Of a stretch of 64,000 nucleotides of DNA, positions 24,915-34,299 are shown in pieces (the stretch's first letter is position 1; every line of letters begins with the position of its first letter). The notes below the pieces were generated by a model that saw nothing but the letters and a program-made list of their open reading frames with translations, ran no database searches and had not been told where the DNA came from. The position numbers were made by a program, and so were the translations under genes. The DNA is from Cytobacillus solani (GTDB lineage: Bacteria > Bacillota > Bacilli > Bacillales > Cytobacillaceae): contig NZ_LJIX01000006.1 in the NCBI RefSeq assembly GCF_001420595.1, forward strand, positions 3,085,058 through 3,149,057, given 5' to 3'.

Positions 24915-25763
24915 TTAATCCAATCCATTAAACCAATTGATCCCCAATGTATTTTCTCCAGCATGCACGCCGATTGCGGCACCGATTGGATAGTGTCCGA
25001 ATTCGATCTCAGGAAATTCCTTAATGAGTTCTTCTTTCCAATTCAGTGCCTCCTCCTCATGTAATCCATATAAAATGTATGCTTCTTTTAAAGGCTTCTT
25101 TTCATGAGCAATACGGAGCAGCTGAATTATTTTATCCTTCGCCTTTCGTTCACTTCTAGCTTTTTCTTTCACATGCAAAGTACCACCCTCAATGGAGATG
25201 ATCGGCTTTACATTGAGCATACTTCCAAGGAAAAATTGCACACCCGACATTCTGCCGCTTCTATGCAGCTGTTCTAAGCTTCCTATCAATACGTACGTTT
25301 CACTTGTATCACTTAACTCTTCTAATTTACGTTTGATCTCATCTGGTTCAAAACCTGAATTTGCCAGTTCCACACCTTTTTTCAAAATTCTTGTTAGGGG
25401 ATAAGTTAATATTTTCGAATCAATGGTTAAAACCGGGATATCAACCAGCTGTGCAGCTTGCTCGCTTGAAGAAACGGTACCGCTTAATTTACTAGAAAGC
25501 AACACGGCAATAACAAGCTCGTATTTCTCTTTCAAACGCTCATATAATTCCTGAAATGCCCCAATCGAGGGCTGCGATGTTTTCGGAGGAGTTTTTAACG
25601 TTTTCAATTTTTCATAGAGCTCGGTTGGTGTAATATCTACCCCTTCTGTATACTCCTTTTCATCAAGTAAAATCGTAATTGGAATGGGATACACATGAGG
25701 GTGGTTGATCAATTCCTCATCAATGAAAGCTGTACTATCTATAACCCATGCGATTTTTGTCAA
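24915..25763 (-). CDS. DegV-family (EDD fold) fatty-acid-binding protein
   Basis: A 282-residue protein. N-terminal VIDSTAFIDEE is the DegV signature; TSQPSIGAFQELYERL, VLLSSKLSGTVSSS and the C-terminal GAAIGVHAGENTLGI follow in order. DegV proteins (FakB in staphylococci) present a bound fatty acid to the FakA kinase for phospholipid synthesis; no fakA is in the window. Start is TTG with GGGG eight bases upstream. Monocistronic by layout. Which fatty acid it prefers cannot be told from the sequence. Confidence 0.92.
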   Translation of the reverse strand: MTKIAWVIDSTAFIDEELINHPHVYPIPITILLDEKEYTEGVDITPTELYEKLKTLKTPPKTSQPSIGAFQELYERLKEKYELVIAVLLSSKLSGTVSSSEQAAQLVDIPVLTIDSKILTYPLTRILKKGVELANSGFEPDEIKRKLEELSDTSETYVLIGSLEQLHRSGRMSGVQFFLGSMLNVKPIISIEGGTLHVKEKARSERKAKDKIIQLLRIAHEKKPLKEAYILYGLHEEEALNWKEELIKEFPEIEFGHYPIGAAIGVHAGENTLGINWFNGLD

Positions 25764-25818
25764 AATCTCTACCCCTTTTCTGTTTCATTTATTATGTAGG
25801 AATCGCGGTTTAAAATAT

Positions 25819-25850
25819 CTGGAGACTGACGAAAAAATGCCAGTCTCCAG
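25819..25850 (-). terminator. Terminator of the GNAT-fusion/amidohydrolase operon
   Basis: A 10-bp stem, CTGGAGACTG with CAGTCTCCAG, has a 12-base loop and a weak T-tail (ATATTTTAA) on the minus strand, 10 bp after the amidohydrolase stop. Confidence 0.75.
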
Positions 25851-25860
25851 CATATATTGC

Positions 25861-26715
25861 TTATGTTAAAAACGGCTTAATCTTTGGGAATACCTTTAAT
25901 GCTGTATTGTAGAAAACATCCTCATGATATTGTTCAGGAATTAATGCTTTAATAAATTCAATATATGGGCCAATAGGTGCCAGCGGCCAATCAGTACCGA
26001 ATAAGAGCTTATCATATGAATCAGAAAAGACAAGTGCGTGCCGTAAATGATCCAAAAATCTGCTTTCACTATGTTTTTTCAATTCCTTTTCCGTTCCGAC
26101 GATTAAACCCGAAAGGTCTGCATACACATTGGAGTTTTTATATATGAGCTCAGCGCCTGTAAGTGTCCACGGATCACCAAAATGAGCCATCATAAAATTT
26201 ACTTTGCGATGCTTCACTGCCACCTCATCAATCGTTAATGGATGTGCATATTTTAACAGGCCTCTCTCCGAATACGTATCCCCTGTATGGAACACAACAG
26301 GCAGCTGATATTGTTGTGCTAATGCATAAACAGGTTCATACACTTGATCATACGCATAGAAAGGGTAATAGCCTAAATATATTTTAATCCCAACAGCCCG
26401 CGGATGTTGAATTTCAAGCTCTAGCTTTTCCAGAGTCTGTTCATTTAAATCATAGGGATTTATCCCAGGACAATAGACCATTTTTTCAGGAATTGCCTCA
26501 GCCAGGTCAATCCCCATCGGTGTTGTTACATCATAATCTGGAAATCCCATTCCATTCGTTTCTGTAACCCCCATCGCTATACTTAAAGCGACATTTGCCT
26601 CGCTGTATTCTTTTACAAATCCCTCAAAAGAATAGTCGACAAAAGAAAGCTCTTTAGCTGTTTGGTGAAAGGATTGGATGTTCGAGAAATGGACGTGTGC
26701 ATCAATAATCTTCAT
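25861..26715 (-). CDS. Amidohydrolase_2-family metal-dependent hydrolase
   Basis: A 284-residue TIM-barrel hydrolase starting MKIIDAHVHFSN; AAAGGAGA precedes this ATG, so an upstream extension is rejected. Metal-site motifs: DAHVHF (strand 1), VVFHTGDTY (His), FMMAHFGDPW (His) and LLFGTDWPLAP (Asp). The pattern is that of Amidohydro_2 enzymes acting on cyclic lactones, amides or decarboxylation substrates; the substrate is unknown. It begins 11 bp after the GNAT-fusion gene stop, so the two are co-transcribed and may act on the same metabolite. Confidence 0.85.
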   Translation of the reverse strand: MKIIDAHVHFSNIQSFHQTAKELSFVDYSFEGFVKEYSEANVALSIAMGVTETNGMGFPDYDVTTPMGIDLAEAIPEKMVYCPGINPYDLNEQTLEKLELEIQHPRAVGIKIYLGYYPFYAYDQVYEPVYALAQQYQLPVVFHTGDTYSERGLLKYAHPLTIDEVAVKHRKVNFMMAHFGDPWTLTGAELIYKNSNVYADLSGLIVGTEKELKKHSESRFLDHLRHALVFSDSYDKLLFGTDWPLAPIGPYIEFIKALIPEQYHEDVFYNTALKVFPKIKPFLT

Positions 26716-26725
26716 ATTGTCTCCT

Positions 26726-29700
26726 TTAAAATACGATCCGCCGAAGATTCTCGAGGATTGCTTTCGAAATCTCTCTTTGATCAAATAAAATAAACCCCGG
26801 TTTTGTTGTTTCCTTTATTTCCTGGAGAAGGATCACTTCAAACGCATCTTTATTCATATATCCTTCAAAGATATCATTTTCTTCTCCTTCAATATGATAA
26901 AGTTTTTCTTTTCTGATCTCTGAGGAGATGTAGCTTACATTTTTCAAATTTAATCCCTGTTCTTCCATTCCTGCATTTATTTTATTGTCATTGAAATTGG
27001 AAATGACATTAAGATCTTTTAAAGATTCTCCTACTAAGTAAATGTCCGTTTCCAACGTCTCTGAAAGCAATGATTTGCCGCCAGAATCAACGACCTTTAC
27101 AAAATAGGCGAGAACTGGCACACCAGGAAGAAGTGCAAAATACTGTGTATAGTGAAGCCCCTTCCAAATTGGATGATTCACTATTTTCGTGTGCAAGGCG
27201 ATGCTTCTCCACTGATTTCCATGCTTATCTTCAATATCCATAAACTCAGCAGTTGTGCACTCTTTCATTAATGAAAATGTATTTAGCTGTGCAGGGGATG
27301 TTTTCATTCCACCTGCCCAAGGATTCCACCATCCCTTTGCAACTTTCTCAGGAAAGGAAGTATCAAACCATTCATTCTCATTATAGACGAGTGAATATAA
27401 ACCTGGGTAAAATTCCGGTGCCGCTTTGATTCGAATGATGCCATTATCTAAAATATAGGAAGTGATCCCTTGTTCTGCTTCATTAAAGGCTTCCACTTTA
27501 CCTCTTGGAACAACCATTAATTGATTTAAGTTTGTCGTTGTACTATCACTTTGCATACTTCCCATTACTAATGAGATAGGCTGTGCATCAATAACTGGGA
27601 TAGAAGCTTGATAATTTGTTCTCTCATCTTCTGATGAAATTTGATCAGATAGCTTCGGTTCACCATTTAAAAACAGCTCAATAGATCCGCTAATAAAGCT
27701 CGTACGGGAGGTCTGCAACTCTAAGGATAGATGATCTTTGTAAACGACTGGATTATTACTCTCTAATTTTAATGATTTTTCGTTAATAGATTGGGTAGGC
27801 ACCACATTCGACACTTTATTTGCAAATGCCTTTTGCTCCTGCCATGTCCGAAACGCACCAATAGATAAATAACATGGTTCTAGTCGTTTACATTCTTTTG
27901 GCTGAATGGCCCCAAGTTCATATTCTAAGTAAAATTGCCAGCCTTCAAAATTTGCCTTACATTCTGCTGGCCAGCAAAAGCCAGTTGGTTCTCCATGATC
28001 CACTGTAAAATACCAATTCTCTGTTAAATGCTGAGAGTGAATATCTCCAAAATCGACAGCTTTTATTTCCGAAAACTCAATTATTTCTTTTTCAAGCGGG
28101 AAATACGCATGACTTTTTTCATGATACAGTGATTGATTCAAGTATAGTTGTTGTATAGTTTCGTTGCTTTCATTCTCAACCTCAGCCCACTTCTTCACGA
28201 TTCCATCCCCATAGAGGGCTGTATAAAGAGTAAGGGTGACTCCTGCAAATTCAGTAGAGTGAAAAACCATTTTAAAAATCATCGCTGTGTCATTGAAATA
28301 CCACTCCACTGTTACCGGCTTTTGCTTAGAAAATTCCGTTGAATAGGGCTTACCGAGCTTTGGCACAAAAAATGCAAAAGGATGATTCATTTGTTGATTT
28401 CTTCCAGCCGTTATTAAAAAATCCCGTTTTCGTATATTCACTTGGTAACTGCCATTATATATATGCCAAAAATCTTTCGTTTCCCCGCCAAATTTTTCAC
28501 CAAAGCCTTTCAGAGCTATTCCAACTAAGTTATTTTCAAAGGTATACTCTGAACCATTCTCATTTTGTGCTGTGATCGTAATATGTGGCTGGTAATAACC
28601 AAATTTCTTCACAACAAATGGAATCACAACTAGTTTTCTCTCATTCTTTTTTAAAGAAACAGAGAAAGTGTTCCTTTCTAACTCGACATGTTCATCCGAA
28701 GAAAAAACTAGTTCAAAAACAGCCTCTTCCTTTACACTGTTTTCTACCTCTAGTTCTATCCCTTTTTTTTCGCCTAGGAAGCTCAAGTTCCCATCAATTT
28801 TTGCGGTTAATTTCGCTGGCTGTTTTGGTTTCACTCCAAGCCTCAATTCACATTCTTCTCCATTAATGGACACATTTACAGAGAAAAACGGGTGTGTTTT
28901 CCACTCACTTGGTTCTTCCCCTTTTTTAAAAATCACTTGATCTGAGAGTATCGCTCGCTTTGCTACTAATAATTCATCCTTAAAAGCAGATACAGTACGC
29001 TCATGATCGTTTCCGTCTACTTTTAACATGGCTGGTTTAGCCGTTTTATTTACAAATAGCAGTTCAACTTTTTGTGGCATCTCTTCAATTACTTCATGGT
29101 CAGCCATTTTTAGCTCGAGCAGATAATCATCCGTTTCAATCAAGCTAATGCCTCTTCCGCTTCGTTCAAATCTTACACGTGCACTCGTCTGTTGATCTTT
29201 CCACTCATATTCGTAGAAGGTAAAGCCATTTTCCTTCAATCCGTCCGGTTTAACTTCTATTTCTCTTATACTTGCATCATACCAATCTACTTTTGCGAAA
29301 ACTGACTTTAATAGGGGTGTATTGATGACCGCAGGAATAAAATTCATCAAGTGGGTTGTGTCATCCCGATCCTCCCAAAAAAATCCACATTTCTTATACA
29401 GAGGTACAGCCTTTACATTGCCCGGCCATGTGTATAGATCAACCCTTGGACAGCCAAGCTCAATTGTTTTTTCAACTGCTTTCATAACAAGCATTTTACC
29501 GATCTTCTTGCCATGATAATCAGGTCTAACATTTAGCAAAGGGATGTATAAGGAGCCAACATCCTCCTTATATTCTGACAAGCTGCAATAGCCTACAACC
29601 TCTCCCCCATCTATAGCTAAATATAGAGCAATATTCCCCGCATTCGCTTCCTTCGTTTTGACCGATTCTTCCGTATAAACCCTTGTATCCCCACCCCAGC

Positions 29701-29782
29701 TGTCACGGCTAAGGTTCCACATTTTCGCAATTGCCTGTGCATGTTCTTCTCGGTATTCCGTGATTATGATTGTATTCGTCAT
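26726..29782 (-). CDS. Large GNAT-acetyltransferase fusion protein
   Basis: A 1018-residue protein (start at MTNTIIITEYRE, 9 bases after GGAT; ATG 29791 is too close to that site). Residues ~1-150 are a complete GNAT acetyltransferase: NVRPDYHGKKIGKML is the acetyl-CoA loop, with VPLYKKCGF near the end. Residues ~170-430 read as beta-sandwich modules (repeated LxVxNK/SVKEEAVFELVF strands). Residues ~440-1000 form a large beta-rich domain with family resemblance to carbohydrate-active-enzyme or galactose-mutarotase-like folds (WYFNDTAMIFKM, KKWAEVENESNETI, GWWNPWAGGM). There is no signal peptide or membrane helix, so it is cytoplasmic despite the sandwich modules. The combination is unusual; function unknown. 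Confidence 0.85.
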   Translation of the reverse strand: MTNTIIITEYREEHAQAIAKMWNLSRDSWGGDTRVYTEESVKTKEANAGNIALYLAIDGGEVVGYCSLSEYKEDVGSLYIPLLNVRPDYHGKKIGKMLVMKAVEKTIELGCPRVDLYTWPGNVKAVPLYKKCGFFWEDRDDTTHLMNFIPAVINTPLLKSVFAKVDWYDASIREIEVKPDGLKENGFTFYEYEWKDQQTSARVRFERSGRGISLIETDDYLLELKMADHEVIEEMPQKVELLFVNKTAKPAMLKVDGNDHERTVSAFKDELLVAKRAILSDQVIFKKGEEPSEWKTHPFFSVNVSINGEECELRLGVKPKQPAKLTAKIDGNLSFLGEKKGIELEVENSVKEEAVFELVFSSDEHVELERNTFSVSLKKNERKLVVIPFVVKKFGYYQPHITITAQNENGSEYTFENNLVGIALKGFGEKFGGETKDFWHIYNGSYQVNIRKRDFLITAGRNQQMNHPFAFFVPKLGKPYSTEFSKQKPVTVEWYFNDTAMIFKMVFHSTEFAGVTLTLYTALYGDGIVKKWAEVENESNETIQQLYLNQSLYHEKSHAYFPLEKEIIEFSEIKAVDFGDIHSQHLTENWYFTVDHGEPTGFCWPAECKANFEGWQFYLEYELGAIQPKECKRLEPCYLSIGAFRTWQEQKAFANKVSNVVPTQSINEKSLKLESNNPVVYKDHLSLELQTSRTSFISGSIELFLNGEPKLSDQISSEDERTNYQASIPVIDAQPISLVMGSMQSDSTTTNLNQLMVVPRGKVEAFNEAEQGITSYILDNGIIRIKAAPEFYPGLYSLVYNENEWFDTSFPEKVAKGWWNPWAGGMKTSPAQLNTFSLMKECTTAEFMDIEDKHGNQWRSIALHTKIVNHPIWKGLHYTQYFALLPGVPVLAYFVKVVDSGGKSLLSETLETDIYLVGESLKDLNVISNFNDNKINAGMEEQGLNLKNVSYISSEIRKEKLYHIEGEENDIFEGYMNKDAFEVILLQEIKETTKPGFILFDQREISKAILENLRRIVF

Positions 29783-29809
29783 TTGGCTCATCCTTTTGTT
29801 CCTCCCTAA

Positions 29810-29869
29810 CTAGGTTACTTCATTCCTTTTTCTATCGATTCCTTCACCTTTTGCCTCTATCTTACTCAT
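29810..29869 (-). CDS. Possible 19-residue leader peptide
   Basis: MSKIEAKGEGIDRKRNEVT, with a near-ideal AAAGGAGG site eight bases ahead of its ATG, stronger than that of the large gene it precedes by 27 bp. Charged, no hydrophobic segment. It could be a translated leader or upstream ORF coupling ribosome entry to the GNAT-fusion gene, or a decayed gene start. No clear attenuator hairpin follows. Confidence 0.4.
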   Translation of the reverse strand: MSKIEAKGEGIDRKRNEVT

Positions 29870-29983
29870 TACCTTCTCCTCCTTTAATTTATTTGAATGT
29901 TTTCCACATTCTTCTATATCGTAAAAGCTGCTCGTTGTAATGTAAAGATAATTTTGAATCTTCTACCTCCATTTCTGATAAAA

Positions 29984-30015
29984 AAGCTCCGCCTGAACGT
30001 GTACAGGCAGAGCTT
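29984..30015 (-). terminator. Terminator of fhs and its downstream gene
   Basis: A 12-bp stem with one mismatch, AAGCTCCGCCTG with CAGGCAGAGCTT, has a minus-strand tail of TTTTTATC. Eight bases after the stop of the 173-residue gene. Confidence 0.9.
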
Positions 30016-30022
30016 TTCGTGG

Positions 30023-30544
30023 TTATATTATGGCCCTCAATCTTTCTAGGCTAATAATCATGTAATTAACCATCTCTAGGATATCATCCATTTGATCTTC
30101 GTAAACTAAGCGGTTAAAAGAAATGATTGCCTCATTCTTTATCGTATTGTCCTCGTCAAAAGGATTGAAGAAGGCAGATTGACTGATTGTCCGTTCAGGA
30201 CCCCAAATGTCTTTAAGACATCTTTCAATCGTTTGAAAGTAGTAGTGTTCATTCGGATGCATAAAAGTAAATTTCACAAACAATTGGCACCCAGCAAGAA
30301 TCTCCGATTGAGCAGATGGCAAAAGCTCGGCAGCCAAATTTTCCAATCCTGCCTCCATCATAAATGTGCAAGCAACTCGGTTATCCGCTTGAGAAGTAAA
30401 AGTTACTTCGTATTTCCGAGAAAGCTTTGCAGAGTTTAATAAATCATTTCGATCAATAATTGTGATACCACCTGATAAATCCTCATCATATATCGCGCCA
30501 TCAATGACAACTTTCATATTTTCAAATGCAGTTGGATCAAACAT
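30023..30544 (-). CDS. Conserved-looking protein of unknown function, co-transcribed with fhs
   Basis: I do not recognise this 173-residue soluble protein. It starts 13 bp after fhs and ends at the shared terminator, so it is part of a two-gene operon. It reads as an alpha/beta protein (MKVVIDGAIYDE, GGITIIDRNDLL, YEVTFTSQADNRVACTFMMEAG) with a helical C-terminus (DILEMVNYMIISLERLRAI). No catalytic motif, membrane segment or metal site is obvious. Ribosome site AGG lies nine bases ahead of ATG 30544; a later start at MKVVID lacks one. Confidence 0.72.
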   Translation of the reverse strand: MFDPTAFENMKVVIDGAIYDEDLSGGITIIDRNDLLNSAKLSRKYEVTFTSQADNRVACTFMMEAGLENLAAELLPSAQSEILAGCQLFVKFTFMHPNEHYYFQTIERCLKDIWGPERTISQSAFFNPFDEDNTIKNEAIISFNRLVYEDQMDDILEMVNYMIISLERLRAII

Positions 30545-30557
30545 TCAAGTCAACCTG

Positions 30558-32246
30558 TTAAAATAGTCCAATGGCATTGCCGTTCTCATCCACATCCATC
30601 CTCAGTGCGGCAGGTAACTTAGGCAATCCAGGCATTGTCATCACATCTCCTGTTAAAGCGACGATGAATCCAGCACCAATGGAAGGTTTAAATTCACGAA
30701 TTGTGATTGTAAACCCAGTTGGTCGTCCAAGCTTTGTTGGATCATCAGATAAAGAATACTGCGTTTTTGCCATACAAATTGGTAAGTGGCTCCAGCCAAA
30801 GCTATCAAAATCCTTCAGCTGTTTCTTCGCTTTTGATGAAAATTCGACTTTTTCAGCTCCATAAACCCTTTGGGCAATCGTAAGAATTTTATTTTCAAGT
30901 GAGTCGGACAAATCGTATAATGGCTGGAAGTTTGACTCTTTCTTATCAATGACCTCTAACAGCTTGTTTGCGAGGTCTACTCCGCCTTCCCCGCCTTTTT
31001 CCCATACTTCAGTTAAGGACACAGGAATGCCTGTTTGATTACAAAGATCCATTAGTGTTTTAACCTCTTGGTCCGTATCTGTAATGAATTTATTAACCGC
31101 AACGACAAACGGCAAGCCGAAGCTTTCAATTGTTTCAATATGCTTCTTTAAGTTGGCAAATCCTGTCGTAAGTGCTTGTACATTTTCATGGCTAAGGTCG
31201 GTTTTCGGTACACCTCCATGCATTTTTAATGCACGAATCGTTGCAACGATGACTACTGCTTCTGGTTTAATCCCTGCACTTCTAGCCTTAATATGAAGGA
31301 ACTTTTCGGCTCCTAAATCAGCTCCAAAGCCTCCTTCAGTAACAACAAAATCAGCAAGCTTTGACGCTGTTTTGGTAGCGATGACACTATTGCATCCATG
31401 GGCAATATTTGCAAAAGGACCACCATGAATAAATGCAGGCGTATGTTCAATGGTTTGTACTAAGTTCGGTTTAACTGCCTCTTTCAGCAGCATTGTTAAT
31501 GCCCCTTGAACACCAAGATCTGCTACTGTTACAGGCTGTTTATCATAGTTATAGGCAATGACCATTTGACCTAAGCGCTTTTTCAAATCTTGGAGATCGG
31601 TTGATAAGCACAATACGGCCATGATTTCAGAGGCCACCGTAATATCAAAACCATCTTCACGAGGAACCCCTTGCATTGGACCACCTAAGCCGATCACTAC
31701 CTTTCTTAAAGCACGGTCATTCATATCAAGGGCACGCTTCCATACAATCCTGCGCTGGTCAATGCCAAGCTCGTTCCCTTGCTGAAGATGATTATCGATG
31801 AAGGCTGCAAGTGCATTATTAGCAGTCGTAATCGCATGCAAGTCACCAGTAAAATGTAAATTAATATCTTCCATCGGCAATACTTGCGAATATCCTCCGC
31901 CAGTTGCTCCCCCTTTCACACCCATCGTTGGTCCAAGAGACGGTTCACGCATGGCAATAATTGCTTTCTTGCCAATTTTCGTAAATGCATCTCCTAATCC
32001 AACAGTTACTGTTGATTTTCCTTCTCCAGCTGGTGTTGGATTAATTGAAGTTACAAGAATAATTTTCCCACTCTTCTTTGTTTCAAGCTTTTTCAATGCC
32101 TCTGTCGATAATTTTGCTTTATATTTTCCAAATAATTCGAGGTCATCCTCATGAAGGCCGATGTTTTCTGCGACCTCTGTAATTGGTTTCATAAATGATT
32201 GTTGAGCGATTTCAATGTCTGATTTGACAACAGGTTTTACGTTCAT
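30558..32246 (-). CDS. fhs: Formate-tetrahydrofolate ligase
   Basis: ATP-dependent ligation of formate to THF giving 10-formyl-THF for purine and formyl-Met synthesis. It has 562 residues from ATG 32246, which has AGGGGGA seven bases ahead; the upstream in-frame extension is rejected. The P-loop is [38 protein letters not shown] and [13 protein letters not shown] are family signatures, and [17 protein letters not shown] closes the protein. Two-gene operon with the unknown gene at 30023. A catabolite-repression-like palindrome lies at its predicted transcription start. Confidence 0.97.
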   Translation of the reverse strand: MNVKPVVKSDIEIAQQSFMKPITEVAENIGLHEDDLELFGKYKAKLSTEALKKLETKKSGKIILVTSINPTPAGEGKSTVTVGLGDAFTKIGKKAIIAMREPSLGPTMGVKGGATGGGYSQVLPMEDINLHFTGDLHAITTANNALAAFIDNHLQQGNELGIDQRRIVWKRALDMNDRALRKVVIGLGGPMQGVPREDGFDITVASEIMAVLCLSTDLQDLKKRLGQMVIAYNYDKQPVTVADLGVQGALTMLLKEAVKPNLVQTIEHTPAFIHGGPFANIAHGCNSVIATKTASKLADFVVTEGGFGADLGAEKFLHIKARSAGIKPEAVVIVATIRALKMHGGVPKTDLSHENVQALTTGFANLKKHIETIESFGLPFVVAVNKFITDTDQEVKTLMDLCNQTGIPVSLTEVWEKGGEGGVDLANKLLEVIDKKESNFQPLYDLSDSLENKILTIAQRVYGAEKVEFSSKAKKQLKDFDSFGWSHLPICMAKTQYSLSDDPTKLGRPTGFTITIREFKPSIGAGFIVALTGDVMTMPGLPKLPAALRMDVDENGNAIGLF

Positions 32247-32272
32247 AAATATCCCCCTAAGCATTCAATTAT

Positions 32273-32301
32273 TGAAAACGTTTTCCTACTATTACATTGT
32301 A
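32273..32301 (-). promoter_or_regulatory. Candidate cre (CcpA) palindrome beside the fhs -10 element
   Basis: TGAAAACGTTTTCC (plus strand 32273-32286) matches the cre consensus TGWAANCGNTNWCA at all but the last position. On the minus strand a TACAAT -10-like element (32301-32296) lies just upstream, so the palindrome would fall a few bases after the start of transcription, a blocking position. No convincing -35 was seen. Confidence 0.5.
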
Positions 32302-32355
32302 CCATTCCATGCCATATTAGTAGATAGTCAATTTTGTGATTTTTTAAACATATGA

Positions 32356-32384
32356 TTGCGGTGAGGTTTAATCGTCTTTATAAT
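32356..32384 (+). promoter_or_regulatory. Sigma-A promoter of metA
   Basis: TTGCGG (32356) and TATAAT (32379) with an exact 17-bp spacer, 37 bp ahead of the TTG start. The predicted leader of about 30 bases leaves no room for a SAM riboswitch or T-box. Confidence 0.7.
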
Positions 32385-32420
32385 GAATTTAATTGAATTT
32401 TCTAAAAGGGGGATGATGAA

Positions 32421-33326
32421 TTGCCAATTAAAATTCCAAGACTGCTTCCAGCCAGAGAAATATTAGAAGAAGAAAACATTTTTGTTATGGATGAGGATCG
32501 TGCATTAACACAAGATATTCGCCCGCTCAATATCCTTATATTAAATTTAATGCCGGAGAAAGAGAAAACGGAGGCACACCTTTTAAGACTGTTAGGAAAC
32601 ACCCCTCTGCAAGTTAATATCTCGTTTCTGAAGACAGCTTCGCATGAATCAAAAAATACAAGCTCGCTGCACTTGGATCAATTCTACACAACCTTCATGG
32701 AGATTAAGCAGCGGAAATTTGATGGAATGATCATCACTGGAGCACCAATCGAACTGCTTGCATTCGAAGAGGTGGATTATTGGAAAGAGCTTACCGATAT
32801 TATGGATTGGACGAAAGATAATGTAACATCTACTCTACATATTTGCTGGGGAGCACAAGCAGCGTTGTATCATCACTTTGGCATCATGAAATATGAGCTT
32901 CCACAAAAATGCACTGGTGTTTTCTGGCATCATATTGACGACAAATCAGAAAAATTATTAAGAGGGTTTGATGATGTTTATTTAGCACCTCATTCAAGAA
33001 ATACAGATATTTTTATCAAGCAGCTGCAAGCGAATTCAACTGTTAAATTACTTTCTTCTTCTGAAGAAGCAGGTCCATTTATTATGTGTGCCAATGACGG
33101 CAAGCAAATTATGATCACCGGCCATTTAGAATATGAAGCTAGTACACTAGCAGAAGAATATAGACGGGATTTGGAAAAAGGGCTAAATATTCTTCCACAG
33201 CATTATTTTCCAAATGATGATCCTTCGAAAAGCCCATCAAATAAGTGGCGATCACATGCCCATTTATTATTTTCGAATTGGTTAAATTATTATGTATACC
33301 AAGAAACTCCGTTTGAATGGGATTAA
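32421..33326 (+). CDS. metA: Homoserine O-acetyltransferase, MetA family
   Basis: Activates homoserine for methionine synthesis. A 301-residue GATase-like protein: nucleophile Cys142 in HICWGAQAA, catalytic His in APHSRN..  and Glu in GHLEYEA regions as in the family. Residue 111 is Glu (ITGAPIELL); in characterised MetA proteins Glu here goes with acetyl-CoA use and Gly with succinyl-CoA, so acetyl transfer is predicted although databases often say succinyltransferase. Start is TTG with a GGGGGATG site. Monocistronic, with its own promoter and terminator, divergent from fhs. Confidence 0.95.
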   Translation: MPIKIPRLLPAREILEEENIFVMDEDRALTQDIRPLNILILNLMPEKEKTEAHLLRLLGNTPLQVNISFLKTASHESKNTSSLHLDQFYTTFMEIKQRKFDGMIITGAPIELLAFEEVDYWKELTDIMDWTKDNVTSTLHICWGAQAALYHHFGIMKYELPQKCTGVFWHHIDDKSEKLLRGFDDVYLAPHSRNTDIFIKQLQANSTVKLLSSSEEAGPFIMCANDGKQIMITGHLEYEASTLAEEYRRDLEKGLNILPQHYFPNDDPSKSPSNKWRSHAHLLFSNWLNYYVYQETPFEWD

Positions 33327-33398
33327 GCTGCCGAAAAAGATGCAAGAAAAACAGACAAACCTGTTTAAATAAGTAGTTTATTAATAAAGTTGAATTGG

Positions 33399-33436
33399 AA
33401 CACACGACATTTCACATTGGAAATATCGTGTGTTTT
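33399..33436 (+). terminator. Terminator of metA
   Basis: AACACACGA with TCGTGTGTT, extended by CATTTC/GAAAT, then TTTTG. About 72 bp after the metA stop. Confidence 0.85.
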
Positions 33437-33611
33437 GTTATTTTTATAGCAATGGAGTTATAAGCAGTCTATTCAAGGAGGAATCAAAAGAGTGGAAATA
33501 ATTATTTTTTCGGTGATTGAAAAGGTGTTATTTTCAGATCTGAGTATATTAGAAATAAAAAATATTTATTGATAGTGATTTCAGATAAGGGTAGATGAAA
33601 GTTACCTGGTC

Positions 33612-34015
33612 CTATCAGAACTCGAGTCTTGGCAAAGTTGTCTGAACTCGACTGCTATTCGGACTTGATTCACCTTAAAATCGCCATTGCTGTCTGAACT
33701 TGACTGGTGTTCGGACTCGATTGACCTTTAGATCGCCAAAGTTGTCTGAACTCGACTGCTATTCGGACTTGATTCACCTTAAAATCGCCATTGCTGTCTG
33801 AACTTGATTGGTGTTCGGACTCGATTCACCTTAAAATCGCCATTGCTGTCCGAACTTGACTGGTGTTCGGACTCGATCCACCTGGAAGTCACAAAAGCTG
33901 TCTGAACTCGACTGCGGTTCGGACTCACTTCACCTAGAATCACCATAGCTATCTAAACTACACCGCAGTTCGGACTCGATTACCCATAATATTAACAAAG
34001 ATGTCAGAGGTCGAT
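33612..34015. repeat. 52-bp tandem repeat array (seven to eight copies)
   Basis: Copies of GTCTGAACTCGACTGC...TTCGGACT...TCACC...ATCGCCA begin at 33640, 33692, 33744, 33796, 33848 and 33900, exactly 52 bp apart, with decayed copies at about 33951 and 34003 and a partial one before 33640. Each carries a GTCYGAA/TTCGGAC inverted repeat around an 11-base loop. The copies abut without unique spacers. The region 33437-34299 otherwise holds no plausible gene; open frames through the repeats have no ribosome sites. A related short array lies at 2820-2955. Confidence 0.93.
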
Positions 34016-34159
34016 TTAGGTTAGACTTTACTACCCCAAAATTACGATCTATTAAGCTAATTTGACAGGTAAAGCTGAGTAAAAATAGTCTCGTCTGAAC
34101 TAAAGGGAATTCTCGTAGAACCAGCAAAAAATGCGTATAATCATCCACTTAAAATAGAA

Positions 34160-34185
34160 AAATGGCTCTAAATCATGAGCCATTC
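34160..34185 (-). terminator. Terminator behind the AIM24-family gene
   Basis: AATGGCTC with GAGCCATT around an 8-base loop; the minus strand continues TTTTCTATTTTA. Located 115 bp after the AIM24 stop and before the repeat field. Confidence 0.8.
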
Positions 34186-34299
34186 TTTAAGTATATAATA
34201 TTCTTTTTTCTTTAGTGAAAGTTAATGTTGAGCTTCTGCATATGCTCTAATATTTGTTGCTGCCTTTTTAAAAACGATCCTGAATTTAATGATTAGCAT

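Noticed and set aside
32265-32420. SAM riboswitch for metA
   Set aside because: A well-spaced promoter at 32356-32384 leaves a ~30-base leader, and none of the S-box motifs is present.
33612-34015. CRISPR array
   Set aside because: The 52-bp units abut and drift along their full length. There are no constant repeats alternating with unique spacers, and no cas genes are present.
33930-34148. 72-residue minus-strand reading frame in the repeat field
   Set aside because: It runs through the tandem repeats, lacks a ribosome site and has no protein-like composition.
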